Below, one piece after another: positions 30,752 through 40,181 of a DNA stretch of 64,000 nt; the first letter of the stretch is position 1, and every line of letters begins with the position of its first letter. A program made the position numbers and the translations under genes. The notes beneath the pieces are model-generated. The model searched no databases. It saw nothing but the letters and a program-made list of their open reading frames with translations, and was not told the origin of the DNA. Source of the DNA: Holophagales bacterium (lineage in GTDB: Bacteria > Acidobacteriota > Thermoanaerobaculia > Multivoradales > Multivoraceae); contig VXZQ01000017.1 in the NCBI GenBank assembly GCA_009845425.1, positions 399,463 through 463,462 on the forward strand. The letters run 5' to 3'.

Positions 30752-31284
30752 ACCGCAAGGTCCTGCTCGTGGGTGTCGGCATTTCGCTGCCGCTCCTGCT
30801 CGTGCTCGGGTTCGCCTTCCGGCACGACCCGCAGATCGTCGAGTCGCCGCTCGTCGGCAAGCCGGCGCCCAACTTCCGGCTCGCCGACCTCGACGGCAAC
30901 ATCGTCGATCTGGCGGAGTTGCGCGGCAAGCCGGTGGTCATCAACTTCTGGGCCACCTACTGCGTGCCCTGCCTGTACGAGCACCCGCTGTTCATGGAGG
31001 GCTCACGGCGCTGGCAGGGCGAGATCCAGTTCCTCGGCGTCATCTTCCAGGACGACCCGGAGACGATCGCGGAGTTCAACACCGACTACGGCAGTTGGGG
31101 ACCGTCGCTGGTCGACGAGGGCGGCCGGGTCGCGATCGCCTACGGGGTCTACGGACCGCCGGAGACCTTCTTCATCGACCGCGACGGCGTGATCGTCGAC
31201 AAGGCGATCGGCCTGCTGTCGCCGGATCAGCTCCTGGACGTCGCCAACCGCATGCTCGCGCAGCCCGCCGCGGCGACCGGCTGA
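30748..31284 (+). CDS. ccmG: Thiol:disulfide interchange protein CcmG/DsbE
   Basis: CcmG is a membrane-anchored periplasmic thioredoxin that reduces the apocytochrome CXXCH motif. An N-terminal anchor helix (5-22) precedes a thioredoxin fold with redox pair Cys72-Val-Pro-Cys75, and the cis-proline follows in PPETFFID. It shares the ATGA overlap with ccmF. Confidence 0.94.
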
Positions 31285-31285
31285 C

Positions 31286-31834
31286 ATGCGACGCGCGACC
31301 GCCCTTTCGGGGCTGCTGGCGCTGCTGGCCCTGGCGGCGCCGGCATCGGCCCAGGAACCCGACACGCCGCCGCGAGTCACTCTGCCCCCGGCCGAGGGCG
31401 AGGTCCGGCCCGGCCTGGGAGTCGAGACCTCCCACGAACTGGGCGACCCGCTCGGCCGTCCCCTCTCCGGCGAGGAGCTCGACCGCGCGGTCGCCGAGGT
31501 CGCGGCCGACATCCGCTGCCCGAAGTGCCAGGCCCTCTCGATCGCCGATTCGGGCGCCGCGTCGGCGCAGGCGATGCGGGCGGAGGCGCGCTCCCTGCTC
31601 TCCCAGGGCTACACCCGCGAACAGGTCGTCGGTTACTTCGAGCAGCGCTACGGCGAGTTCGTGCTGCTCGAGCCGCGGGCGCGCGGACTCAACCTGATCG
31701 TCTGGGCGGCGCCGGCCGGGATCGTCCTGATCGGGGGCCTGCTCGTCGCCCTTCGCCTGCGGCAACGCCGGCGAGGCGCCGACGAGAACCTGGACACGTA
31801 CCTGAGGCAGGTGGAGCAGGAGACGGCGACCTGA
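31286..31834 (+). CDS. ccmH: Cytochrome c maturation protein CcmH
   Basis: CcmH keeps apocytochrome cysteines reduced and works with CcmF. A signal peptide (1-22) is followed by the RCPKCQ motif (Cys78, Cys81) and a C-terminal transmembrane helix. This 182-aa protein is the short CcmH, with the CcmI part encoded separately by the next gene. Confidence 0.93.
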   Translation: MRRATALSGLLALLALAAPASAQEPDTPPRVTLPPAEGEVRPGLGVETSHELGDPLGRPLSGEELDRAVAEVAADIRCPKCQALSIADSGAASAQAMRAEARSLLSQGYTREQVVGYFEQRYGEFVLLEPRARGLNLIVWAAPAGIVLIGGLLVALRLRQRRRGADENLDTYLRQVEQETAT

Positions 31835-32754
31835 CTGTCGTCGCGACGATCGCCCTCGTCGCCGCCGTCCTCGCCGGTCTGGGAATCGGGTTCGTCTTCC
31901 TGCCACGGGAGGCCGCGGCGCGCGCGGCCGCGCTCGAACTCCAGCGCGCCGACCTCCTGAACCGGCGCGAGGATCTGCTCGCACGGCTGAAGCAGGGAGG
32001 CCTGGAAGCCGCCGACCGCCGCCGGCTCCAGGTGTCTTTGGCCCGCGTGCTGAAGGAACTCGACGAGGTCGAGGAGGCGATCGCGGGCATCGCCCCCGCA
32101 GGCGGCGCCAGGCGGCAGGAAGCAGCGCCGGCCGGCCGAGCCTTCGTCCAGGCGCATCCACTGCTCTCCGGCGTCCTGCTCGGCGGCGGCGTGGTCGGCC
32201 TGGTCGCCGCGCTGGTCATCTGGGCGCAGTCCGACGCCCGGCCCGACCCGCAGGCCGAGCAGGCGATGGCGCAGGGCGGCGGCGAGACGGACTTCCGCGG
32301 CCAGCCGCCGCTGCCGCCCGAGCTGGTGGCCCGAGCCGAGGAACTGCGGCGGCAGATCGACGCCGATCCCTCGGACGTCGACGCGATGCGCGCATTGATG
32401 CAACTGATGCTCGCGAACGGCCGCGCCTTCGACGCCTTCCAGACGGCTCAACTCGCGCTGCAGGTCGCTCCCGAGGACCCGGACGCCCACTTCGTCTCGG
32501 GCATCGTGCGCCTCCAGATGGGCCAGACCCAGGTCGCCCTCGACTCCCTGGACCGGTCGCTCCGAAGCGATCCCGGCCACGAGCAGGCGGCCCTGATGCG
32601 GGGTCTCCTCCTGTTGCAACTCGGCGACCGCGACGGCGCCATCGCGACCTGGGAGAGCGCCAACGCCGCCCGCTCCAGCCCCCGCCTCGAGCAGGTCACC
32701 ACCATGGCCCGCGAAGGCAAGACGTTCGACGAGATCGTCAACAACCCGCTCTAG
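31831..32754 (+). CDS. ccmI: Cytochrome c maturation chaperone CcmI (TPR)
   Basis: CcmI presents apocytochrome c to CcmF/CcmH. A first membrane helix (2-22), a coiled coil (25-75), a second helix (near 115) and C-terminal TPR repeats are seen. The best-fitting start is CTG at 31831, overlapping the ccmH TGA (CTGA); no ATG, GTG or TTG lies in frame close by. The last four bases overlap convergent aroK. Confidence 0.85.
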   Translation: MTVVATIALVAAVLAGLGIGFVFLPREAAARAAALELQRADLLNRREDLLARLKQGGLEAADRRRLQVSLARVLKELDEVEEAIAGIAPAGGARRQEAAPAGRAFVQAHPLLSGVLLGGGVVGLVAALVIWAQSDARPDPQAEQAMAQGGGETDFRGQPPLPPELVARAEELRRQIDADPSDVDAMRALMQLMLANGRAFDAFQTAQLALQVAPEDPDAHFVSGIVRLQMGQTQVALDSLDRSLRSDPGHEQAALMRGLLLLQLGDRDGAIATWESANAARSSPRLEQVTTMAREGKTFDEIVNNPL

Positions 32755-33251
32755 GCCAACCCCAGCCGCCGGCTGATCTCCGCCGCGACGTCCCGCTTCC
32801 GTTCCGTCCCCCGAGTCCTGATTCTCAAGTCCGCCTGCCGGTACGAGTCGAGTCGGCTCTCGTACAACGCCCGCGCCTGGTCCGGAGACTCGAACAGCGG
32901 CCGGCGCTTGTGGGACTGTTGCGCGCGGCGGCAAAGAGCCGCCCACGGCGGGTCGAGCCAGACGCTGGTGCCCAGCTCCGCGATCAGGCGGCGATTCCGT
33001 TCCAGGGTGAACACGCCGCCGCCCGTGGCGATCACCGCCTGGTCGACGGCGGCGCAGCGTTCGAGGGCCGCCGTTTCGCGTTCGCGGAAGTGGCTCTCGC
33101 CGCGTTCGACGATCAGGTCGGCGACCGGCTGGCCCTCGTGCTCGGCGATCTCCGTGTCCAGATCCAGGAAGGTCCAGCCCAGCGACCGAGCCAGCCGCCG
33201 GCCGATCCGGCTCTTGCCGGCCGCCATGAAGCCGACGAGGAAGACGCGCAT
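32751..33251 (-). CDS. aroK: Shikimate kinase
   Basis: AroK phosphorylates shikimate for aromatic amino acid synthesis. The P-loop GFMAAGKS (7-14), the shikimate-binding LDTEIAEHEG segment and ATGGGVF are present in 166 aa. The 3' end overlaps ccmI by four bases, convergently. It lies downstream of a small membrane-protein gene on the same strand. Confidence 0.94.
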   Translation of the reverse strand: MRVFLVGFMAAGKSRIGRRLARSLGWTFLDLDTEIAEHEGQPVADLIVERGESHFRERETAALERCAAVDQAVIATGGGVFTLERNRRLIAELGTSVWLDPPWAALCRRAQQSHKRRPLFESPDQARALYESRLDSYRQADLRIRTRGTERKRDVAAEISRRLGLA

Positions 33252-33267
33252 GGCGATGCCGAAACGG

Positions 33268-33384
33268 TCAGTCGCCGTGCTTCTGCGCCCGCTCGCTCCT
33301 GAGCGCCCGCACCAGGAAGAACGTGAAGCCGCCCCACACGAAGCCGCCGATCAGAACCAGAACGAGGATGGCGAGCGGGGACAT
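33268..33384 (-). CDS. Small single-helix membrane protein
   Basis: A 38-aa frame encodes one hydrophobic helix with a Trp-Gly-Gly turn, then a basic tail ending in KHGD. The layout resembles the small subunits (MetS-like) of NSS transporters, but no transporter gene is adjacent, so the function is open. A TATAGT hexamer ends eight bases before the ATG. aroK follows 16 bases after the stop. Confidence 0.5.
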   Translation of the reverse strand: MSPLAILVLVLIGGFVWGGFTFFLVRALRSERAQKHGD

Positions 33385-33439
33385 CGGGCAGCACTATACG
33401 TGACCCCGCTGTTTCGCCTGCCCTGTATGGACTCGACCC

Positions 33440-34138
33440 TCAGGCGAGCGCCCGCAGCAGCCGGCGGCAGGAGGCCGCGAGATCCGCCGGCTCGAGTGCG
33501 GACACGACCGCCACCGCGTCGGCCCCGGCCTCGATCACCCGCGGGGCGCGGTCCGCGTCGATGCCGCCGATCCCGATCAGGGGCTTCGAGGTGACTTCGC
33601 GGGCCTGGGCGACACCGGCGAGGCCGATCACCGGATCGGGGCGTTCCTTCGTCGTCGTCCCGAACACCGGGCCGATCGCCAGCGCGTCGACCGCCGGGTC
33701 ACCATCCGCCTCCACTGCCTGCGCGCGGCCGTGGGTCGAGCGGCCGATCGGACATGCGGAAGGAATCGACAGCCGTGCCGCCGCGGACGGCAGGTCGTCC
33801 TGGCCGAGATGGAGACCGACGCGAAGACCGGCGCGCGGGTCGCTCGCCAGAAGCGCCGCCGCGATCGCGGCGTTGTCGTTGATCCACAGCAACGGCGCAT
33901 CGTCGTCGCCGTCCGCGACCGAGGCCTCCTCGAACACTGGCCCCACCGCATCGGCCAGCCGCCACGCGGCGAGGTCCGGCAGGCCCTTGGCGCGGACCTG
34001 GATCCAGCGCGCGCCGCAATCCAGGAGGGTGCGGACCGCGCCGGTCACGGTCACCGGTTCGGAGCCGAAGAAACCCGTATCGACGATCGCGTAGAGGCGG
34101 TTCGCCGGGGGACGCAGCACCGGTCGACGAGCGGTCAT
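33440..34138 (-). CDS. thiE: Thiamine-phosphate synthase
   Basis: ThiE joins the pyrimidine and thiazole halves of thiamine. The TIM-barrel signature residues are there: a WIQVRAKG strand, INDNAAIA, LHLGQDDLP, the GPVFGTTTK phosphate loop and a final IGGI strand. The ATG at 34136-34138 overlaps the accC stop (ATGA), giving 232 aa. Its coupling to biotin-carboxylase genes is unusual; no TPP riboswitch is seen upstream. Confidence 0.93.
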   Translation of the reverse strand: MTARRPVLRPPANRLYAIVDTGFFGSEPVTVTGAVRTLLDCGARWIQVRAKGLPDLAAWRLADAVGPVFEEASVADGDDDAPLLWINDNAAIAAALLASDPRAGLRVGLHLGQDDLPSAAARLSIPSACPIGRSTHGRAQAVEADGDPAVDALAIGPVFGTTTKERPDPVIGLAGVAQAREVTSKPLIGIGGIDADRAPRVIEAGADAVAVVSALEPADLAASCRRLLRALA

Positions 34139-35510
34139 CCCTCTCCCACCGGCTCCAGCCGATCGAGGAATCCGGTGTCCAGATCGGCCTCCGCGAACGG
34201 CCGCGACTCGACGATCCTGCGCATCAGCGGCAGCGTGGTGCGGATGCCGTCGACCTCGAACTCCCGGAGCGCCCGGGCCATCCTCGATACCGCCTCGGCG
34301 CGGTCCTTGCCGTAGGCGACCACCTTGGCGAGCAGCGAGTCGTAGTGCGGCGGCATCGCGCCCCCTTCGAAACCGTGACTGTCGACCCGGACGCCGGGGC
34401 CCGCGGGAGGCCGGAAACGGCGCAACGTACCGGGCGACGGCGCGAAGGTACCCGGATCCTCCGCATTGATCCGGCACTCGATCGCGTGGCCCAAGGTCTC
34501 GATGCCGTCCGGAAGGCCCAGTGGCTCGCCGGCCGCGGCGACGATCTGGAGCTTGACGAGGTCGACTCCCGTCACTGCCTCGGTGACCGGATGCTCGACC
34601 TGGATGCGGGTGTTCATCTCGAGGAAGTAGAAGCGGTCGCCGTCGACCAGGAACTCGACCGTTCCCGCATTGGAGTAGCCGACGCGCCTGGCAACTCGCA
34701 GCGCGGCTTCGGCCAGCGACCGCCGGAGCTCGGTGCCGATCGAGGGCGCCGGCGCTTCCTCGAGCAGCTTCTGGTGCCGTCGCTGGATCGAACAGTCGCG
34801 TTCGCCGAACTGCAACACGCGGCCGAACGAATCGCCGAAGACCTGCACCTCGATGTGGCGCGGGCGCTCTACCAGCCTCTCCAGCATGAGTTCGCCGCTG
34901 CCGAAGGCCGCCCGGGCCTCGCTAGCGGCAGCGTCCAGGGCCGCTTCGAGACCGGTCTGGTCGCGAACGGCCCTCATGCCGCGGCCCCCGCCTCCCGCCG
35001 CGGCCTTCAGCATCAGCGGATAACCGACATCCCTGGCCAGCGCCACCGTCTCCTCGAGCGATGCCGGCGCCGGACCGCCCGGCAACACCGGCACGTCGGC
35101 CGCGATCGCGGCTTCACGCGCCCTCGTCTTGTCTCCCAGGGTACGGATCGCGGACGGCGACGGTCCGATCCAGGCCAGGCCGCAACGCCCGACGGCATCG
35201 GCGAAGTCCGCGTTCTCGGCCAGAAACCCGTACCCCGGATGGACCGCCTGCGCCCCGGTGATGCTCGCCGCGGCGAGCAGGTTCTGCTGGTGAAGGTAGC
35301 TCGCCGCGGGTGGCGGCGGACCGACACAGACGGCCGCGTCCGCCAGGCGCACGTGCAGCGCATCCCGGTCGGCGGTGCTGAAAACGGCGACCGTTTCGAT
35401 GCCGAGATCGCGGCAGGCGCGAATGACGCGGACCGCGATCTCGCCGCGGTTCGCGACCAAGATCTTCCGGAACGGCCGCGCGGCGCTCGCCTCTCCCGGC
35501 AGCGCGGTCT

Positions 35511-35514
<4 letters not shown>
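34135..35514 (-). CDS. accC: Biotin carboxylase
   Basis: AccC is the ATP-grasp subunit that carboxylates the biotin on AccB. The N-terminal ILVANRGEIAVRVI, the GYGFLAEN block, the Gly-rich lid KAAAGGGGRGMR and EMNTRIQVEHPVTE are intact in 459 aa. The start is TTG, in a TTGA overlap with accB. It may serve acetyl-CoA carboxylase or the acyl-CoA carboxyltransferase at 2.1 kb. Confidence 0.96.
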
Positions 35515-35973
<459 letters not shown>

Positions 35974-35984
<11 letters not shown>

Positions 35985-36192
35985 GGTCCGGCACCTCCCG
36001 GGCGCGGATTGTAGCCCGCGGCGGGAGCACTCCGAGACGCTCGAGTGCTTCGCGGGCCCGCCGGCTGTCCGGGTCGGCCGAAAGCACGCGCTGGAAGATC
36101 GCGATCGCCTCCCTGCGGTGGCCCTGAGCCAGGTACAACTCGCCGATCGTCACCGTCGGCTTCGGCGAAGTCGGGCGCTCCCCGGCGGCCAC
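35974..36192 (-). CDS. Small TPR-like protein
   Basis: A 72-aa frame with one clear TPR-type helix pair (GELYLAQGHRREAIAIFQRVLSADPDS), starting at GTG. It overlaps the start of accB by 11 bases and lies 11 bases after the stop of the Ig/PKD lipoprotein gene. It may be a stand-alone interaction module or a degraded longer TPR protein. Confidence 0.5.
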
Positions 36193-36203
36193 GGCCCGGC
36201 GGT

Positions 36204-37136
36204 CTACTGGCCCGTGACCTGAACGAACTTCGTCACTTCGTCCGAACCGAGCGAGTTGGTGGCCCGGAAGGTGACCGCGTAGGTGCCCGGCTCGTCATAC
36301 GTGTGCGTCGGGTTCTGGCGCGTGCTCGTGTTGCCGTCGCCGAAGTTCCACAGCCAGCTCGTCGTGCGGCCGTCCGTCGTGTCTTCGAAGGCGACCAGCA
36401 GATTGCGGGTGTTGAAGGTGAAGTCGGCCCGCGGCAATCGCTGAATCGCGACGCTGACGTTCGTCGTGACGAGCTGGCCGGCGCCGCTGCCGACGTCCAC
36501 GCCGACCTCGAAGCTGTCTCCCGACACCGTGTCGAGATCACCCGAAGTGACGACGAGCCGGTCCGACACCGTCCCGTCCGCGGCAGTCGAGATCAGCCCG
36601 CCGCCCGAATCGAGCGTGCCGATCTCGGTCCGGAAGTTGACCTCCGCCTTCTCGAGCGGCTGGCCGCGGTCGTCACGGACGATCGCCAGCAGATCGGCCT
36701 CGCCCCCGGTTTCGGGCACGCTGTTCGGCGTCACCTGCACGGTGACCGAAGCCGGCGAGAGACCGAGCTGGACGTCGATCGTCGCGGTCTCGGAACCGCC
36801 GGTGTTGGCCGACACCGTGGCGACACCGAACTGGCCGTCAGCCTCCAGCATCGCCAGTGCTTCTCCCCGGTCGTCGACGCCGACACTGGGCGGAATCGTG
36901 CCAAGCGTCGTCGTGAGACGGATCAACGTGCCGCGGCTGACCGGCGTTCCGTTCGGCCTGAGCGCGACGACCCGGATCTCGGCGCTCCCGTCCGAGGGGA
37001 TCCGGTCCGGATTCGCACTGATCGTGATCAGCGTCCCCGACGGGGCAACCGGACTCGTCTTGTCACACGCCGCGAAGACCGCCAGCAACATGCTGGCGGC
37101 CATGGCGGCTGGCAGGAATCGGCGGCGTGTTTCCAT
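36204..37136 (-). CDS. Lipoprotein with Ig-like and PKD domains
   Basis: A signal peptide ends in Phe-Ala-Ala-Cys (residue 24), typical of lipoproteins. Two bacterial Ig-like segments (about 35-120 and 125-215) and a C-terminal PKD domain with WNFGDGNTSTRQNPTHTY follow. It is probably surface-exposed and binds a polymer or protein. Its second Ig plus PKD region is a clear paralogue of the next gene upstream. TATACT lies 10 bases before the ATG. Confidence 0.8.
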   Translation of the reverse strand: METRRRFLPAAMAASMLLAVFAACDKTSPVAPSGTLITISANPDRIPSDGSAEIRVVALRPNGTPVSRGTLIRLTTTLGTIPPSVGVDDRGEALAMLEADGQFGVATVSANTGGSETATIDVQLGLSPASVTVQVTPNSVPETGGEADLLAIVRDDRGQPLEKAEVNFRTEIGTLDSGGGLISTAADGTVSDRLVVTSGDLDTVSGDSFEVGVDVGSGAGQLVTTNVSVAIQRLPRADFTFNTRNLLVAFEDTTDGRTTSWLWNFGDGNTSTRQNPTHTYDEPGTYAVTFRATNSLGSDEVTKFVQVTGQ

Positions 37137-37173
37137 CTCTCGAATCAGTATACGAACGCTACGGAAAGACCGT

Positions 37174-37845
37174 CTATTCGCTCGGGGGCCGTCCGGGGCC
37201 GACCCAGATCAGTCTGGTCACTTCGTCCGACCCCACCGAGTTGCCAGCCCGCAGCGTGACCGCGTAGTAGCCCGGCTCGGGGAAGGTGTGGGCCGGGCTC
37301 TGGCGCGTGCTCGTGGCGCCGTCTCCGAAGTCCCACTGCCTGCTTGTCACCTGACCTGCGGAAACATCTCTGAAGGCGACCAGCAGGCCGCCCGGGCTGT
37401 ACTTGAAGGCAGCGTCCGGCTGTCGCTGAATGCGAACGGCGACATCCTCCTTCACCAGTTGCCTGCCGCCGGAGCCGACCGCCGCCGCCAACCAGAACCT
37501 GTTCTCCTCCACCGCGGCAAGTTCAGCGGCCGTCACGGTGAGCCGATCGGTGACGCCACCGTCCGGCCCGGTTGTGACCAACCGTCCTCCGGAGCCGAGC
37601 GAGCCGGTCTGGGTGAGGAAGTTCACCTTCGCGTCCTCCAGCGGCCGCCCGCGATCGTCGCGCACGAGGGCGAACAGCTCGACTTCCCCGCCGCTCTCCG
37701 GCACGCTGCTCGGCGTCACCTGGACCGCCACCGACCCGGCCGCAGCTTCCACGTCCTGGGCGAGAGCCGGCGCCACCGCAGCGCCAAGCGGCACCGCGCC
37801 CACAATCGCTACCAGAACCAGGTGTGTTCGACGAGTTCCGATCAT
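37174..37845 (-). CDS. Secreted protein with Ig-like and PKD domains
   Basis: This 223-aa paralogue of the neighbouring lipoprotein lacks the first Ig-like domain. A cleavable signal peptide (about 1-30, ending PALAQ) replaces the lipobox. The Ig segment (VQVTPSSVPESGGE) and the PKD motif (WDFGDGATSTRQSPAHTF) align closely with those of the other protein. A strong AAGGAGG precedes the ATG. The pair arose by tandem duplication. Confidence 0.8.
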   Translation of the reverse strand: MIGTRRTHLVLVAIVGAVPLGAAVAPALAQDVEAAAGSVAVQVTPSSVPESGGEVELFALVRDDRGRPLEDAKVNFLTQTGSLGSGGRLVTTGPDGGVTDRLTVTAAELAAVEENRFWLAAAVGSGGRQLVKEDVAVRIQRQPDAAFKYSPGGLLVAFRDVSAGQVTSRQWDFGDGATSTRQSPAHTFPEPGYYAVTLRAGNSVGSDEVTRLIWVGPGRPPSE

Positions 37846-37936
37846 CTTCTTCCCTCCTTGATCTCGTTTCCGACCGTCAAGGATCTCTACGGAGCCCCGC
37901 GGACCCGCGTCTACTACGCCCGCACCCAGCCAGCAC

Positions 37937-40171
37937 CTAAGCCGTGGCAGAAGCTGACGAAGTCGGTCCCTGGCGGCGCTTCACGGCGCGCACGGCGGAC
38001 AGGTTCTCGAGCGACTCCTGGAGGCGGTTGAGGTGCTTTCGGTTGCGGACGTCGACGACGACGTCGATGGACGCCTCGCCGGCGCCACGGCTGCGGCTCT
38101 CGATGTGGCGGATGTTGCTGCCCTGCTTGGCGATCGCCTCGGTCACGCGGGCCAGGACGCCGGGGCGGTCGCGCGTCTCGATGACCAGGGTCACCGCGAA
38201 CATCGAGTCGTGGCGGCGCGCCCACTCGACCCGGATCTCGCGTTCCGGGTGGTACAGCAGGTTGCGCACGTTGGGACAGTCGACCGAGTGGACCGACACC
38301 CCGCGCCCGCGGGTCACGAAGCCGATGATGTCCTCGCCCGGCAACGGGCTGCAGCAACCGGCGAAGAAGGCGAGCATGTCGTCCTCGCCCTTGACGACCA
38401 GCTTCGCCTGGTCGCGCGGTATCACCTTGCTCACCGCGCGGCGCAGGCGGCCGGGCTCCTGGTCACGGTCACGCAGTCGCTCCGGCGGCAGCACGGCGCG
38501 CAGCACCGGCTTGACCGAGCCGCGGCCGAACCCGAGCCGGCTGAACAGCTCGTCGATGCCGGAGTAGCCCTCGACGGAGACGAAGTCCGCCATCTCCTTC
38601 GACTCGAAGATCCGGCGCGGACTGACCCGGTAGCGGCGCAGCTCGCTGGCCAGCAGCGTACGGCCGATCTCGATCGCCCGCTTCTTCTGCTCGGCGTTGA
38701 TCCAGTGGCGGATCTTGCTGCGGGCCTTCGGCGTGGCGACGATGTTCAGCCAGTCCCGGCTCGGCTCCCGGTTCGGGTTCGTCGTGATCTCGACGATGTC
38801 GCCGTTCTTCAGCTCGGTCCGCAGCGGCACCAGCCGGCCGTTGACCCGGGCGCCGCTGCAGTGATGGCCGAGCTCCGTGTGGATCCGGTAGGCGAAGTCG
38901 AGCGTCGTCGCGCCGCGCGGGAAGGAGAGCACGTCGCCCTTCGGCGTGAACACGTACACCTCGTCCGGGTACAGGTCGATCTTCAGCGCGCTCATGAAGG
39001 TGCGCGGATCGGGCGTCTCCTGCTGCCACTCCAGCAGTTGCCGCAGCCAGACGATGCTGGCGTCGTTCTCGTCCGTGTCGAGCTGGCCTTCCTTGTATCG
39101 CCAGTGGGCGGCGACGCCCTCCTCGGCCAGCAGGTCCATCGCCCGGGTCCGGATCTGAACCTCGAACGGCTGCCCACCGCGCCCGACCACCGTCGTGTGC
39201 AACGACTGGTAGAGGTTCGGCTTCGGCATCGCGATGTAGTCCTTGAACCGGCCCGGGATCGGGTGCCAGAGCTGATGGACGACGCCGAGCGCGGCGTAGG
39301 TGTCCTTCACGTCGACCGTGATGATCCGGAAGGCCAGGAAGTCGTACAGCTCCGGCAGGTCGATCTGGCGCTCCTGCAGCTTCCGGTAGACCGAGTAGTA
39401 GCCCTTCACGCGGTAGCTGATCTCGCCCTCGATGTCCGCCTTGCGCAACGCCTCGCGCAGCCGCCCGGCGATCCGCTCCATCGTCCGCCGCGCCCCCTTG
39501 AGCCGCTCGTCGAGCTGCCGGCGGATGTCCTCGTACTGCTGCGGGTGAATGTGCTGGAAGGCCAGGTCCTCCAGGAGCCACTGGATCCGCGACATGCCCA
39601 GGCGGTGCGCGAGCGGCGCGTAGATCTCGAGCGTCTCCCGCGAGATCCGCCGCCGCTTCTCCGTCTCCAGGTGCCCCAGGGTCAGCATGTTGTGGAGGCG
39701 GTCGACCAGCTTGACGACGATCACGCGCAGGTCGCGCGCCGAGGCGAGGATCAGCTTGCGGAAGCTCTCGGCCTGCACCTCGTCGCTGTGGACGTACTCG
39801 TGGCGACCGATCTTCGACACGCCGTCCACCAGGTCCGCGATCTCGGACCCGAACCGGGAGGCCAGGTCCTTCTTCGTCGTGCCGGTGTCCTCCAGCACGT
39901 CGTGCAGGAGCCCGACCGCGACGCTGGTCTGGTCGAACTTGAGCTCGGCCAGCATGTGGGCCACTCCCAGCGGATGGCTGATGTAGGGCTTTCCCGATCG
40001 CCGCTCCTGGCCCCGATGAGCCAGTTCAGCGAAGTCGACCACACTGCGCAGCCAGTCCTCGTCGCAGGCGCGCTCGTTCTCCTGGAGGCGGCTCAGGACA
40101 TCGCCGATCCCCACGTCCCCAGGGTCGCGCAGCGGCGCCGGTTCCCGGGGTCGTTCAGCAGCCTGAGCCAT
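37937..40171 (-). CDS. rel: Bifunctional (p)ppGpp synthetase/hydrolase
   Basis: The protein makes and degrades the stringent-response alarmone. It has an N-terminal HD hydrolase domain (HPLGVA, HDVLEDT), a synthetase domain (YRVKGYYSVYRKL, EVQIRT), TGS and C-terminal ACT domains in 744 aa. The synthetase motif RFKDY is the RXKD form found in bifunctional enzymes; synthetase-only RelA has EXDD. It is 10 bases upstream of nothing else in frame and follows secF by 10 bases. Confidence 0.95.
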   Translation of the reverse strand: MAQAAERPREPAPLRDPGDVGIGDVLSRLQENERACDEDWLRSVVDFAELAHRGQERRSGKPYISHPLGVAHMLAELKFDQTSVAVGLLHDVLEDTGTTKKDLASRFGSEIADLVDGVSKIGRHEYVHSDEVQAESFRKLILASARDLRVIVVKLVDRLHNMLTLGHLETEKRRRISRETLEIYAPLAHRLGMSRIQWLLEDLAFQHIHPQQYEDIRRQLDERLKGARRTMERIAGRLREALRKADIEGEISYRVKGYYSVYRKLQERQIDLPELYDFLAFRIITVDVKDTYAALGVVHQLWHPIPGRFKDYIAMPKPNLYQSLHTTVVGRGGQPFEVQIRTRAMDLLAEEGVAAHWRYKEGQLDTDENDASIVWLRQLLEWQQETPDPRTFMSALKIDLYPDEVYVFTPKGDVLSFPRGATTLDFAYRIHTELGHHCSGARVNGRLVPLRTELKNGDIVEITTNPNREPSRDWLNIVATPKARSKIRHWINAEQKKRAIEIGRTLLASELRRYRVSPRRIFESKEMADFVSVEGYSGIDELFSRLGFGRGSVKPVLRAVLPPERLRDRDQEPGRLRRAVSKVIPRDQAKLVVKGEDDMLAFFAGCCSPLPGEDIIGFVTRGRGVSVHSVDCPNVRNLLYHPEREIRVEWARRHDSMFAVTLVIETRDRPGVLARVTEAIAKQGSNIRHIESRSRGAGEASIDVVVDVRNRKHLNRLQESLENLSAVRAVKRRQGPTSSASATA

Positions 40172-40181
40172 AGCCCGCTAC

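Noticed and set aside
34139..34477. Upstream extension of thiE
   Set aside because: It reads accC out of frame; ThiE starts at the ATGA overlap.
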